Origin: Saccharina japonica | Lineage: Eukaryota; Sar; Phaeophyceae; Laminariales; Laminariaceae | Length of the DNA stretch: 64,000 nucleotides | Assembly (NCBI GenBank): GCA_008828725.1 | Contig: MEHQ01003164.1 | Coordinates: forward strand, 354,333-418,332 | Reading direction: 5' to 3' | Shown here: in pieces, positions 12,401-25,502 of the stretch | How positions within the stretch are numbered: the stretch's first letter is position 1 | How the letters are laid out: each line of letters begins with the position of its first letter | Notes under the pieces: generated by a model | Databases searched by the model: none | What the model was told of the DNA's origin: nothing | What the model saw: the letters and a program-made list of their open reading frames with translations, nothing else | Made by a program: the position numbers and the translations under genes

Positions 12401-15400
12401 TTATCGTATACATCAACCAAAACAAAAAATAAAAGGTTTGCGCTACAGATGTATGCATCCTTTCTTTCAGCATTGATTCCGTCGTTATCGAAGACACTCA
12501 AAATTTTGTATTGCTTGGATCATCTCAGATGCTTCAGTTGGTCATGACCAGTCTCGAAGGGAACTACACGGGACACACGGCGTTGTCCCAGGCGGTATTC
12601 AGTCGGGATAGTGACTTGTTCCAGGCGGTTCTGCGGTGCCTACGGGAGGTCGTCCACGACGAGCAGGTACGTTAGTGCGTAATCTAATTTCCATACCTTT
12701 ATACTCGTATTACCAGGATGTCGACTGACGTTATACAGGGTATTACCTAGTATTTAGTGTGGAATTACGCAACTCGTGCGAGAGAGATGTAGAACACTCT
12801 AATACTACTTGTAATTCCCAATGCCCCGACGCAAACACCAAGTCTATCCCGACCACCGACGCACACGACTAAGTCGATCGATCGGCACACTAAATAAAAG
12901 TCAATTTCGATACCCCACACACAAACGAAGTTGGTTTCAGCCCTCAGGCAGACATTAAATCATTTTCGACCTCAAGTCCAAAATTAAGTCAATTTGAATG
13001 CCCCGACACAAAACCAACGCGAAATTGAAACATATTAAAAAACAATGTCATTTTCGACCCCCACCCAAAACCAAGTATATTCCGATCGCTCCACTGAAAC
13101 CATGTCAATTCCGATCACCCACACCAAACCCAAGTCTATTTCGACCACCCAAAACAAACAGTATGTCAATTACAATTCCCATAATGACACCAAATATTTT
13201 TCGGCCCGACCACAAAAACAGATTTGTGTATACTCGTAGCTCGCCCGTACAAGATGTGTGAGCTTGAAACGTACTCGGTAATAGGGCTATATACTCAAGA
13301 CCAGTAGCACAGCAAGACGGCAGTACGTAACCGGCGATACCAAGAACCTATCGTGGGACCTATGCACAGATTGCGATGTCACATACATTTCCATTTCCAT
13401 TCGGTCGCATGCGTTATCACAGCAACCCAGCGTTTAAACTGTGGGCGATGCGTATTTGTCACATTGAATAAACACAATTCTCAGTCCTAAGGAAGGGCTC
13501 GTGCTAGGGTGATATAGGAGAGGACGACGAGTTGCGGTGTTACCTATCAGAATGCACGATATTATTACCACCAAGCCATGCTAGCAGCTACAAAATCGGG
13601 AGCATCTCATACTTCGTATACCAACAGCCAGGGCAGGTGGGTGTGGCCGATGTTATATATCACATAGAGAAGACGTAACTCACAGCCCTGCTATAATATT
13701 AGATGCAAATAAGGACCTTTAATTGACTTGTTTTATGTGTCGGGGTCGAAAATGACTTGGTGTTAGAGTCTGTATAGAAATTGACTTGATTTTAGTATTT
13801 GTAAACATAATACTTGATATGTCGGTCAGGGAATCGAAGTGGACTTCCGCTTTGGGCGGGGATCAAAATTGACTTGATACCAGTGTTGTTTTGAATGGTT
13901 ATTCGTGATTGGATCGGTTTTCGTGGGGGGTTTGAATTGAGTTAGGTTTAGTGTATGCATTAATATCGACGTGGTTTTAGTGCAGGTGGTCGCACTTAAC
14001 TTGGTTTCAGTGCGAGGGTCAAAATAAAATTGATTTCAGTGTAGCACTCACGATTACCTTTTATTTGTGAGGGGGGCGAAATTGACTTGGTTTTTGTGTG
14101 CGGGCCGGACCTGACTTGGTTTAGGCGTATGGATCGATTTTGCCTTGGTTGTGGTATCGTCATCGAAATTTAGCTGAGTTTTGTGAGGTGGGTTGTAATA
14201 GACGTGGGTTTAGTGTGCAGACCGAAAATAAACTGGTTTTAGTGGACTCAAAATGGCCGGGTTTTAACACCTTGTTGTTTGCTGTACTCTTGGCGGCCAG
14301 CACGCACTGCCACTCGCCTTTGGCGCAGTTAGGCAGTGTCACTTCAAAAGCAACATGTACTCAATTTTTCAAAGAGTTTGACTGCTGTTACTTGTCATTA
14401 CTCAAAGATCCATCGATACCTCATGTAAATGTCGAATGTGTCCTGACAGCGTTCTTGATGACTGGAGCTACTTGACGCGCGACATTGCACACATTTCCGA
14501 CACCCCCCCCCCCAATTTATATGGCATGCTCTTACGCAACCTGGCGTGAGGCTCTTGGTGGCAGCGACGATATCCGCGCATGTGGGTGCTGGTCTGGGTG
14601 CAATCCCATGGCAACGCTGCTCTGCGAGAAAGTGCCTAATATTCATGTTCGTTTGTACTTGTCCGGGTGTTCGCAGATGGTCGAGACCATGACTGTCACT
14701 CCCAACCGAAATGGTAGAGATGTGGTGTCTGAGATTATGATACGCCAAGAGCACCTCATGTTGAAGGCGGTATTGGGGTCTGAAGCACAGGATCGGCTGC
14801 ACGAGCAGGTGAAACTTGTAGACTCGTATCGATCCTCCACTGCCGGCATGGTTGCAAGCCTGTAACAACAGTGGTTTCAGATGGTGAGGGGTTGAAGCGT
14901 GGCAATAGCTATGCTTTGAAGTTTACTGTGAAAGCGTCATTCGTCGGGATGACTAGATGCCGCCATCGATTCTATTAGGTCCCTTGCTCGGTAACTCCAG
15001 AGCAATACAAGTAATGTGGGCACCAACGTGCTTTCGCAGTTCATGCTGATCTGCATCTATTATGTTTGTGTGGTTGTCAGGCCGTTTGTTCGGTATTCAA
15101 AGCTTTTGTAGTACCACTCCCAAACAGCCACTCTAACACTATCATAATATCATGCCTTGGCGAATGACTCTGAGGACCGAGCATATACCTAATCTAGACT
15201 GTGCGACTGCTAAATCCGGTGACACCTTCACGGCGTCCATTTTCACGTCAGTTGCAGCTGTACGCAAGCTCTACCCCCTATGCTTTCTGCTGTTTATAAC
15301 CACCAGGTGAAGCAAATTTTGACTTCAAGAGACAAAGATTCGAACTCGGTCCTACTGCGAGCTGCAGCGAGCGGACATGCCAGTGTTTGGCAAACTGTGA

Positions 15401-18400
15401 TGCACGCATTGCACGAGCTCCTGCCCGAAAATGTGGGCCATACTTTAAGATATTGTTGTTGCTCTTGGGATTATTTGTTTGCTCCATACGTAAATGCCTG
15501 TATATTAGTGTGGTCTCTGCGTTGGGCGTGTGGTGCACGCTTCCCGAGTGAGGCCAGGTAACCCACAGGTGGGGCAAGCACTGTCAGCTGGAGTCAACCG
15601 ACTGATGGTTGTGTAGACCCCCGTTCAGAAGAGAATTTGAAAGAACGGCACTTCACACATGTTGCATTGATCATCGGCCTTGCCCAAGAGGACCGGGCGA
15701 GGACGAGATGTAGTGAAGGGGAGTGAGCGAGTGTGAGCGGTGCACGGTTGATTGTCTGCGTTCAACGAAAACAGATCGAACACGAATGCGTTTAACCAAC
15801 AATTGCAGACCGGAGATTGTGCGAGACCTTCCGTCGGTATCTCATCATTTGGATTTGTCCCGTGAATTGTGTTCTGAGTTATCAATCTACCCAACGATGT
15901 TTTATTGTGCCGCATATCTACGTAGCCAATTCTGGTCATGCTGAACTGCTCGTTCTGCCGTAGCACCTTGTGCTGTTGTGTCATACATGCTTCAGATGTC
16001 TCATGTTTTCGAGCAGCGACTCGGTATCGCCTACTGGCTACTGCGGAGTACCGTGGTCACCACCTGCGGGCTGGGGTCTACGACCTTCGTCCAATGAAAA
16101 TTTGTTTAACCAATCACTTGAACAGCACACCTCTCGTTCCGACGCCCATGCGCAAGTACCACGTTAGTTTGGTAAATCTCGTAGGATATTTTCCCGTGGT
16201 TCGTATGTGTCTGTGTCAGCGCTCTGTTTTTAGTTTATAATGCACAGAAAGTTGAGTATTAAATACCAGTTTCTTGATTTTCTGCTCCTCCCTCGGTGAT
16301 GGCAGCTCTTTGCTCCGCCCATCTATTCTCGCGCGGAAGACCAACCAAGTTCACGAGCCTATCAATTCGCGAAAACGGTTAAATCTATAGTACAAATTAT
16401 CGGGAAATCGAATTTCAAGTTTTCGTCAGGGCATCCTTGGAAATATGTAAGTAAAAAAAATAATTGTGATCTGCGTTCTTTTGATCCAATCATCGGCAGC
16501 ACCTAGAAAAATAGTGCGTTTTCAAAATAATGCCAGTACCTCTGTAGAAGCGGAGCTCAATACTCGTCGATGGGCATTCTTGGTTTTCTGAGTCTCTGTG
16601 GAGGTTTTCCGATCCGTTCAAATGTTCATACGGTATCTGACTTGACACGCCCGCAGGTGCATGAACTGCTCACGGACGAAAATGACGGTGGCGACACTGT
16701 ACTAGTCAAGGCGGTGGAAAGCGGCGGTAGCAAGCTATTCAACGTCGTCCTAAACTGTCTGCGGGGACTTTTCGACATCGAGCAGGTGCCCGACGTAGTG
16801 TCAGTCCTTTTCACGAAGTCTTGTGGTTTGATGGTGTTCTCCATTCGCCGCAGGACCACACCAGTCCACTTAGTGCCCCGCTTTTTTTAAACCCACGCAC
16901 CAGGGCCACGGTCGCCGATGTTATGTGTTGGAGATATCCGCCACAATGGCGGCGGGGCTTTGTTGTCTGGTTTTCAGTAGACTGAAACGTCATCATTGTA
17001 CATAATATGTGCAAAATGTTCTACGTCTACACGTAGCTACATTTCACGGTGCTTCCGACCATCAAGGATCGATCATGCGTAAAACTCTGAACATCAGTGT
17101 CAGGTGTGCTGCTGTAAAGACAGAATCGCTGTCATAAAGGTAGAGATTACCATACGTTGACATGAAACCCACGCCAGGTGCGACGCGACTCGACGCATGT
17201 CGTCGTCGTGCTCTCGTTAACAATGGATCATGTGTTGCATTAATTCGAAACAAGGAACGCACCCGCAATATCTCCAAAAATGTTTTTGTCCGGTGGCTAT
17301 GCTTTAGATTCCTGCGCCTGTGGGACACAACACCGAAAGGCCGCACTAGCGGGGATTCAGGAAGCCCGTTTTTATAGGACACTTTTCAAAGATAATGTCG
17401 AGCAGCACGTAGCTCAGAGCACGAACGTCACACAAGTTGCGATGAAAAAGGAAGTTGTGTTCTGCTACCGCTTGGCTGTTCATGGTCAACATCACGTGAA
17501 GCTTGGTGGGGGGAAACACTTAGCTGTGTACATCGTATACGTTTTCCTAGTTTTTTATTGGGGCACAAGTAGTTCTCATTCCTTCGTGGAGGTGTTTACA
17601 TTAGTGACTGCTGTAAACTCACACTTTCCAGCACATTGCAGGCTGCAGCTAACCGAGTCATGTAGGGCGGCTATGTTTACTTTGACGCATCAACCAACCC
17701 CGGGAATCCTGTGTAGACATGTCCACCCGGATATTGAACATGTGAGACCACCATACGTGGGTGCTCACGACGGGTCTATTTTGTAACGTTGTGTATACTC
17801 TTTATGTGGCTGATTGATTTATTTCCTATCTACGTAGCCCGGATACCATCATATATATTTTCTATGCGGTGTGGCTGTACCGTTCTGCGGACTGCCAATC
17901 CGTTCAAAACATTGTATGTGTTACATTTCAATGTGTGGAGTAGCTGCGAGGAATGGTTTAGCGTCCGTCTGTAACAACCGCTGCTGCTACGTTTCTATTC
18001 ACGGGGTGACCTGGGCTTGTTTCCGCACGCCGCCCAGGTTCGCGACCTCATATTGTCCAGGGGCAAAGAGGGTACACCGGTGTTGGTGGCGGCGTTTCAG
18101 CTACAAGATGCAGTTTCACTTGAAGCCGTTCTGGATTGTCTGAAGGAAGCTGGTCCACCGAAGGACAAGCAGGTACAAGGTACAGAGTGAATTTTTCCCG
18201 TGACTCTTATACTGGCGCTCCGTCGTGCGACGGAGAGAGGTGGTGAAGGGGAGTACCTAACGCGTGTGCACTGCAGGCTAGGTTTTCTTGAGCGCGTGTT
18301 CGCAGGAGGAATGAGTGTTGTGTTTTCATGTTCACTCGAACCAATGCTGAGTACAATCCATGCCGTCGTTTCCGTTTCTCGTGGAAGCCTAGTATGGACT

Positions 18401-21400
18401 TCCTAGCTTTGTGTCGTCTTAACCAGTCAGAAACGACCCATGGGGGGGGCTTGTCTTCTTAAATACAGCATGCTCGAGTTTGACACGTTGAGTGCTTCGA
18501 TACGGATTCGCACTGCCCCCCTGTTGACCAGTATACAACCGTAGGGGAGCACCGTGGCGACGACTTCAATGGGTGGCTACAGGCCATTTCTACGGGGTAT
18601 TCATTTGAGGATGTTGTAATTATTGTTTGGTTCTGCGGGTTGTTCTATTGATTGAAATGAACACAACCTTTTCCAACCTGTTTCTTGCAGCGATGCCCGC
18701 AGTTTACCGAAAACTCCTTTCCCGACGACAACCTGTTTTCTTGCGCTTTAAGGGTCCTTAAAACAGCACTTTCGGTGATTCATAAACGATATTGTTCATG
18801 TGTATGCCCACGCTTAGAGTGGATACAAGATAGTCCACTCTAGCGGAGCTCCTTCGCCAATCTCTTGACCGCTTGCCACAAAACCGGTGCCAGACTGTCA
18901 TCCTCTATTGTTCGTTTTCCTGACCGCCGTAGCATTGCAACCAATATGGTGTGCGCCGTGAAATATACATTTCATCATTTTCATTGGCGGCGCATACATA
19001 CATGCATACATGCATACCTGGTACATAAAGACGGATATAAGTAAAGGGCACATGACAAAAAGGGGGACACCCCCTCAACCTCGTGATTGAAGGGGGCACA
19101 CTGCCAAGCACGGCAGCGGCGGTTTTGTTACACAGATAGTCATCAACATCACAACCCAACGGCTCAGCGCGTTGATGCGCATTCATGGTATACTCATGTT
19201 CATACATTAACCATCACTGTCTCCGAACAGCCCAATAGCTAACGGCCTGGTACAATAATTATTAATGTTCTGCGCCTGACGGCGCATCGCTTAAATGAAA
19301 GCGACCCCAACACCATTGGCAAAAGGAGGTATTGTCGGATTGATGTGAAGCCTTGGTTCGCAAAACGTAAGTAAATAATGTCATACAGTATATCAAAGAA
19401 AGTAAAAACAGTTCGTGCGACGCGAGCTTGCTGTGGTAACGGTACTTAGCTTCCAAAATAATCACCCAACGTCCACCGTACTGTCCACAGTGCTAACCCA
19501 GAATCGTCAACCATCGTCCAGGGTGTACTGGTTGTCTGTAGGAGCGACCATTCAACGGAGTGTGCCCGGTCGTGCATTGTTTTGTCTGAGTAAGGTTGCT
19601 GGTCAGATAATATATTTTACTGTAACGCAGGGCCAATGAACGATGTTGGCCTGCTAATTCCCAGTGCGCGTTTTGTCAGAGCTGGCTATTAATAGACGGT
19701 GTACGAGCGCGTTGCATACCGCACCCAACAGAGTACGAGCTTCTGCTCTGCTCGTACGAGAAACAAAGGATCTCACTACTACTTGCTGTAGATCTTATAT
19801 ACGACACTCATATAAATAGGGCAACCAAATAAAAATGTACCGGTATGATTGGTACGCGAAAAAGAAAATTTCCAAGGCTTATCACGGTACCCGAAACAAA
19901 TTTTGTAAATTCGTAGATTCTTGGTGGGAATGACGGGAAGAGACAACGGGAAGAGGTGAATCTTGGCGGGAGAGACAAGTTTTGTCGGCGGGACGGGACG
20001 GTAAAGACAACGGTGCAGTGACGGGACGGGACGGTAAATGACAGTATTTCGACGGGACGGGACGGTAATTTTGAACGGGAGCGATTTTCTTGACGGGACG
20101 GGAAGGTAAAGTTCAACGGGGCAGATTTCGATGACGGGACGGGACGGTAAGTGGCAACGGTTGGATAATTTTTGTCGGCGGGACGAGACGGGACGGGATT
20201 CGACGGGACGACGGTAACAGTTTAACGACAGTTTTACCGTCCCGTCCCGCCGTTACCGTCGTTACCGTCCCGTCAAAATACCGTGATAAGCCTTGAAAAA
20301 GTCTACCATGCCACTTCTGCAGTCGCCTTCCCACCTTTCTCATCAATAGCGGTGGCAAAGCGTCATTTTGATTGTAATCAATCGGTATTATTATAGGGCT
20401 CTAAATAGCAACCGTCATGTAATGGAAATTTTCAGGCTTCTTTACGGTGCGATTTTTCGGATCGGTTCGGTGCGATTCGGTGCGGTTAACCGCACCGAAC
20501 CGCACCGTAGGATTTTTGCCCTCTTGAAAACCGCACCGCACCGCACCGTAGGTTTTGCGATATCGTAAAACCGCACCGAACCGCACCGTAGAGAAAACAA
20601 TATAACCGAACCGCACCGTAGGGTTCACGAGATCTGAAAACCGCACCGAACCGCACGGTAGCATTCCCGATTTCTGAAAACCGCACCGAACCGCACCGTA
20701 GGAAATATCACAGCACCGAACCGCACCGTAGGATTTCCAATATCTAAAAACCGCACCGAACCGAACCGCACGGTAAGATTCCCGATTTCTTTAAACCGCA
20801 CCGAACCGCACCGTAGGAATGTCATAGAAACCACCGACACCACCACACCGGGGCGTGAAAAGCTACTACCGGTACGGCACTTGCGGGTGCGCATTCGTCC
20901 CCAGCCGGAGAGGTGCAAGTTATATGCACATCCGGTCCGTAGCCCGCAGCCGGTGCCCCGGAGCCCGCAGCCAGTGTTGCGCTGTCCGAAGCTGGTCAGT
21001 AGTAGGCCACCGGTGCAGCTTTGGTCCCCCACCCTACCGTCGGTGCTACGCTGAGGCCTGCACTATCGAAAGCCGCCGCGACATGCCCTCCTCCGGCCGC
21101 GACGGCGCTATTAGTCAGCACAGTTCGCGGTAAAATGATCGACGTTGCGGAGGAAAAGCCAGGGGCAAGGTCTCCCCCGTGTAGCAGTTGTTGCTCTCTT
21201 CACTTTGCGTAGAAAGTAAACAATGATATGCACCTTGCACGAATACCGTACGAAACCGCGGTTTTGTACGGTTTATTCATACGCTGCCTGTAGCGGTTTC
21301 GTTAGTGCGGTAGTGCCCCGAGACAACCCGCACGAAACCGCGGTTTTGTACGGTTTATTCATACGGTGCACCGTGCAGAAACAGCGGTTTCGAACGGTTT

Positions 21401-24400
21401 TCCCTACGGGGATTGGAACCGCACCGTAGCAAAAACCAATCAACGGGGAACCGCACCGGACCGCACCGTAAGATGTATCACAGCACCGAACCGCACCGTA
21501 GGATTTACTAAATCTAAAACCCGCACCGAACCGCACCGTAGGATGCATAAAAAAACCGAACCGCACCGTTACATTCACGATTTCTGAAAACCGCACCGAA
21601 CCGCACCGTAGGATTCCTGATTTCTGGAAACCGCACCGAACCGCACCGTAGGATGCATGAAAAAAACTAACCGCACCGTAGGATTCACAATATCGGATAA
21701 CCGCACCGAACCGCACCGTAATATTTCCGCTTTCTGAAAACCGCACCGAACCGGACCGTACGATTTTCGAAAAAACAAAACCGCATCGTGCACGGACGGT
21801 TAACCGTAAAGAACCCTGGAAATTTTCAAATAGAATCGATTTCAAGTCGTGTTTTTTTATGAATCGAAATGAAGTTTTATAAGAAAATGAATCACCGAGA
21901 GGGAAATTTCAAATCAAATCGATTTAAAAGTTTCATTTCGGAATACATGTTTTAGTATTTTTTTTTTGGGTATTTTTCGGTTTGGCTCGTGTCGTTATGT
22001 TCTCGTGTTCTCGTACCCGGTACGTTGGCATTTCGCTTGTTATCTATCTGTTTCACAGCAAGCAGTGAGGACAGACACTGGGTGTACTGATGATGTACTA
22101 CAACAGAGTACTACTCCTGTAGTTGGGTAGAAAGAACGGATTTAATGTGAAAACAACACACGCCGATAATGTATACAGTGGTCTGCCAGGGTCTGCAGTT
22201 ATATTTTTACCGTAAATATCATACGAGTATGCTGTGTGGTCTGCGATTAACACGTACTCGTAGTCATTTAGGCAATTCACTGTGTGTCCGCGGACTGTCA
22301 TTATGGCAGCACTTCAGACAGCAGCTGCGTGCTCCATCTTGTTCCTACGCCTACCGTGTGTTTTTGTACAGACAGCACTTCAGACAGTAGTTACGCTGTA
22401 CCTGGTAGTCGGCAAATCCATTGGTAACGAGTGGGGGGGGGCGATGCTGCTGTAGTCGAATGGAGATGACAACATGCACGACGCATGGGCGCCGCATGAG
22501 CACCTGGCTATACAAGGCAATGGAGGGACGGGCATGTTGGCGGCAGAACAGCACAAAATCAGCGGTACGAGTAGAAGAAATGAGAAATTCGGCAGCAGTA
22601 CAGGATACCCAATTAGAAGCAGGCTACGTAAAGAGGCTGAGATTTGGAGCAAAATGATAAATTCGGGAGTCGTTATCTTGAAGTTACTGCTGCAGTAGGG
22701 TTGTAACCCGGCTGGGCGAGAACCGGGTACCCGGTGGCGGGTACCCGGCCCGGCCGGGACCGGAACCGGACCGGTCCAAGTCTGCGACCCGCGGGTATCT
22801 GTGCCCCGGGTACCCGGGTACCCGGGTGCCCGGGTACCCGGTTCTAAGATATACGGAGCCCCTCAAAACGTACGGAGCCCGTCAAAACTTGCTGCGCACA
22901 GCGCACAGCGCACAGCTCACCACTCACAGCTCACAGCACACCGGGAATACCCAACACACAACACGCACACGATACTCTTACCAGCCGCTGGCGGCCCTAC
23001 TATACCATGAGCGAGGACATCGAACTAGCATCACAAGAGCCTCGTGCAGCTGCTGCACCGGAGGAAGCATCTGCTGCCGTGCCAGCTGCTGCCAAGCACC
23101 GAGGGACAGACTCTCACGCTTCCTCTTCATCCTCCTCGGATTAATCTTCACCCGCGAGTGACGGCAGCAGTAGCAGCAGTGAGGAAGAAGACGAGGACGA
23201 AGTGGAAGAAGTGCCGCCGCCTAGCGCTGCTGTTGCGGCTGCTGCTGCTGCTGCTTCTCGCGCTGCTTCTCGCGACAACGATCATGTATCATGTATCAAA
23301 CATCACATAAAACTAAACCCAGTCTAACCGTACGTTCTTTTAACTTTGCCACAAAGTAGAGATATCCACCCCCCTTGCCTTTTGTTATTTGTCAAGATTC
23401 ATCGTACAGTAAGAGACAAAACCAAGTCTTGCTCGCCCACCCAGCAGGAAAACGTGAAACAAAAAAAGTAAAATAAGAACCAGGACAATAAGTTGAGTAA
23501 CATATGAAAGGGGGATGGAGGATGGAGGGGAGGATGGGAGACGGCGATAGAACGAGCGAGGGAGGAAGAGAAAGATAGGGAGAGCTCAAACGTTTCTTGC
23601 TTGCTGCTAACAAATGCCTGGTGCAAGACATCTCGGGTAGACGGAATATATACTTGTAGACTAGACACGCATCGATCGTTCGATGTACTGCTGTAAAGTA
23701 AACGAGACTGGAAAAAGACAATTCCACCCACCGTGGAACGCTTCTCGCCGAGCAACGCGCAACCTATCCACCATGCCATGCTTGAGCTCCAGCCTATCTC
23801 TCCCGGGGCGTTTCCCCGCCGTGTAGTGGCGTAGCTATCTCCACTCTCTCCCTGGTTTGTGTCCGCCTACCGATACAAGAGCAGCCACCATCTTGCCATC
23901 CTTGAAGCAACAAGCAGCCACCATCAGCAGCAGGAGCTGGGATTTTTTTGACGGAAAAACGTGCAGAGAAGATAGGTGCTGCCTGTCAAATCTGGAAACT
24001 TCACACAGGCAGCTCCTTACGAGGCGGGCTTTGTCGCAGGGCCGAGCGGCTCCGTGAGGGCTATCAGTGGTCGGTGTTGCAGACGGGGTGCCGTAGTAGC
24101 GGCGTAGCTGTCTCCACTCTCTCGCATTCTCCCTGTTTTGTGGTGTTCATCCTACTGAGACAAGAGAGCCAATCATCCCTGAAGCAAGCAGCAGCAGCAG
24201 AAGCTTCGGGGTTTTCTCGCCGAAGCACGTGAAACCAAAGAGAAAAACCGTCCTGCCAGTGAAATCTGATAACTTCACACAGATAGCTCCCTACGAAGCG
24301 GGGTTTGGCTCAGGGCGAGCGACTCCGTGAGGGCTATCGGTGGTCGGTGTCGCAGGAGGGGTAACTGCCCGCTGTCGGAAGCTGGAAAAAGTTGCATTTT

Positions 24401-25469
24401 TTGCGGGAGTCACGCCTGGTACGTACGTGATGTGTGATGATGTGGGACGGACGGACGGACGGACTCTTTTTCGTTAATGCTTCTAGAGGACCCAGTGGTA
24501 CCCACTGGGAACTTGTGGGTAAGTGTTACTTCATTATGTTAGTATCGCAATCGAATGAGTAACATTCGCGTTGCTAGTCTCCGGTCTTACTAAAAATTGT
24601 GTGTTGAAAAAGGGCCATTATTATCGAGCAAGTTTTGTCCAAGTGTTAGTATCGCAATCGAATGGGTATCATTCGCGTTGCTAGTCCCCAGTCCTGAAAA
24701 CAATTGCAAGTCTTTGTCCTGCGTTTTTCCCGCGGGCCCAGGGGTAGTTCCTCGTTGTCTTCAATGTTGCACAGATAGATGTTGCTCCGAGTACCTTGGA
24801 GTAAAGTAAGGAGTATTCGAGATATAACACTTCAGGTACTTCGTGTACTCAAAGTATTTCGGGGTTCAATACTCCGGGATACTGCTCGTACTCGGAGTAT
24901 TTCGGGTATGAACACTCTCGATACTGCGTGTACTCGGAGTATTTCGGGGTCCGATACTGCGGGTACTCCTTGTACTCCAAGTATTTGGGGCTTCAGTACT
25001 GCTCATACTCCAAGTACTCCGAGTATTCAGGCCGCCAGTACTCTCATACTCTTAAGTACTCGGAGTACGAAATGCACGCGATACTCGGAGGATACTGCAC
25101 AATCGGACTGCATACATAGGACGGTGCTTTCGTTTTTGAGATCGAAAAATACAAATCTGAAGCTCGAAATCGAACCGCATAGGAAACGGCCTCTTGCTTG
25201 TGCTAAATCTGACCGGATCGAAAAATGGCATGGTCTTTAAATTCAAGATGTTTTCCACGCAGCAAGCAAGGGCAGCATCAACAACAGCAGCAGCAGCAGC
25301 AGCACGATCGATGGGTTGGATGGTGACACAGCGACGTTGCTTCGCGCCCGACGACCAGCCGACGATCGGTGCGTCTCTCCGTCGCCAAACTACAGTCGGC
25401 TGCGAGGGCTCGGGCCTAGACACAAAGGGAAGCGCACTCGGCGCGCGCCTCTCCGTACTCGTAGACTTT

Positions 25470-25502
<33 letters not shown>

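Larger units (their letters stand above)
10394..12528 (+). other. Intron 7
   Basis: Holds a dispersed-repeat copy at 11115-11345 and two unassigned minus-strand open frames (11679-11921, 12019-12501). A short charged open stretch at about 10608-10699, with helix-like residues EDKRQREVHERSKYVAAEMQ, ends at a stop and is probably a fragment of a transposon gene. Confidence 0.4.
12667..14676 (+). other. Intron 8 with an inverted minisatellite foldback
   Basis: The intron consists mostly of the two opposed minisatellite arms at 12811-13225 and 13718-14260, with about 490 bases of unique spacer between them. An oligo-C run lies at 14503-14512. Confidence 0.6.
20421..21835. mobile_element. TIR element of CCGCACCGAACCGCACCG repeats
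   Basis: Left end GGAAATTTTCAGG..TTCTTTACGGT at about 20421-20446 and inverted match at about 21802-21828. Two arrays (20455-20820 and 21415-21785) of CCGCACCGAACCGCACCGTA with spacers like GGATTTCTGAAAA, about 40 bases per unit. The centre, 20830-21410, is unlike the arrays and carries a pair of CCGCGGTTTTGTACGGTTTA repeats (21256 and 21339). The long minus-strand frames here are products of the repeats. Confidence 0.65.

Noticed and set aside
17280..17786. Plus-strand 168-codon frame as a further channel or repeat exon
   Set aside because: No repeat pattern, no acceptor/donor pair giving phase 0, mixed hydrophobic content without spacing.
20401..21845. Minus-strand frames up to 190 codons with TVRFGAV-type repeats
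   Set aside because: Pure translation of the CCGCACCG arrays; frames shift from unit to unit.
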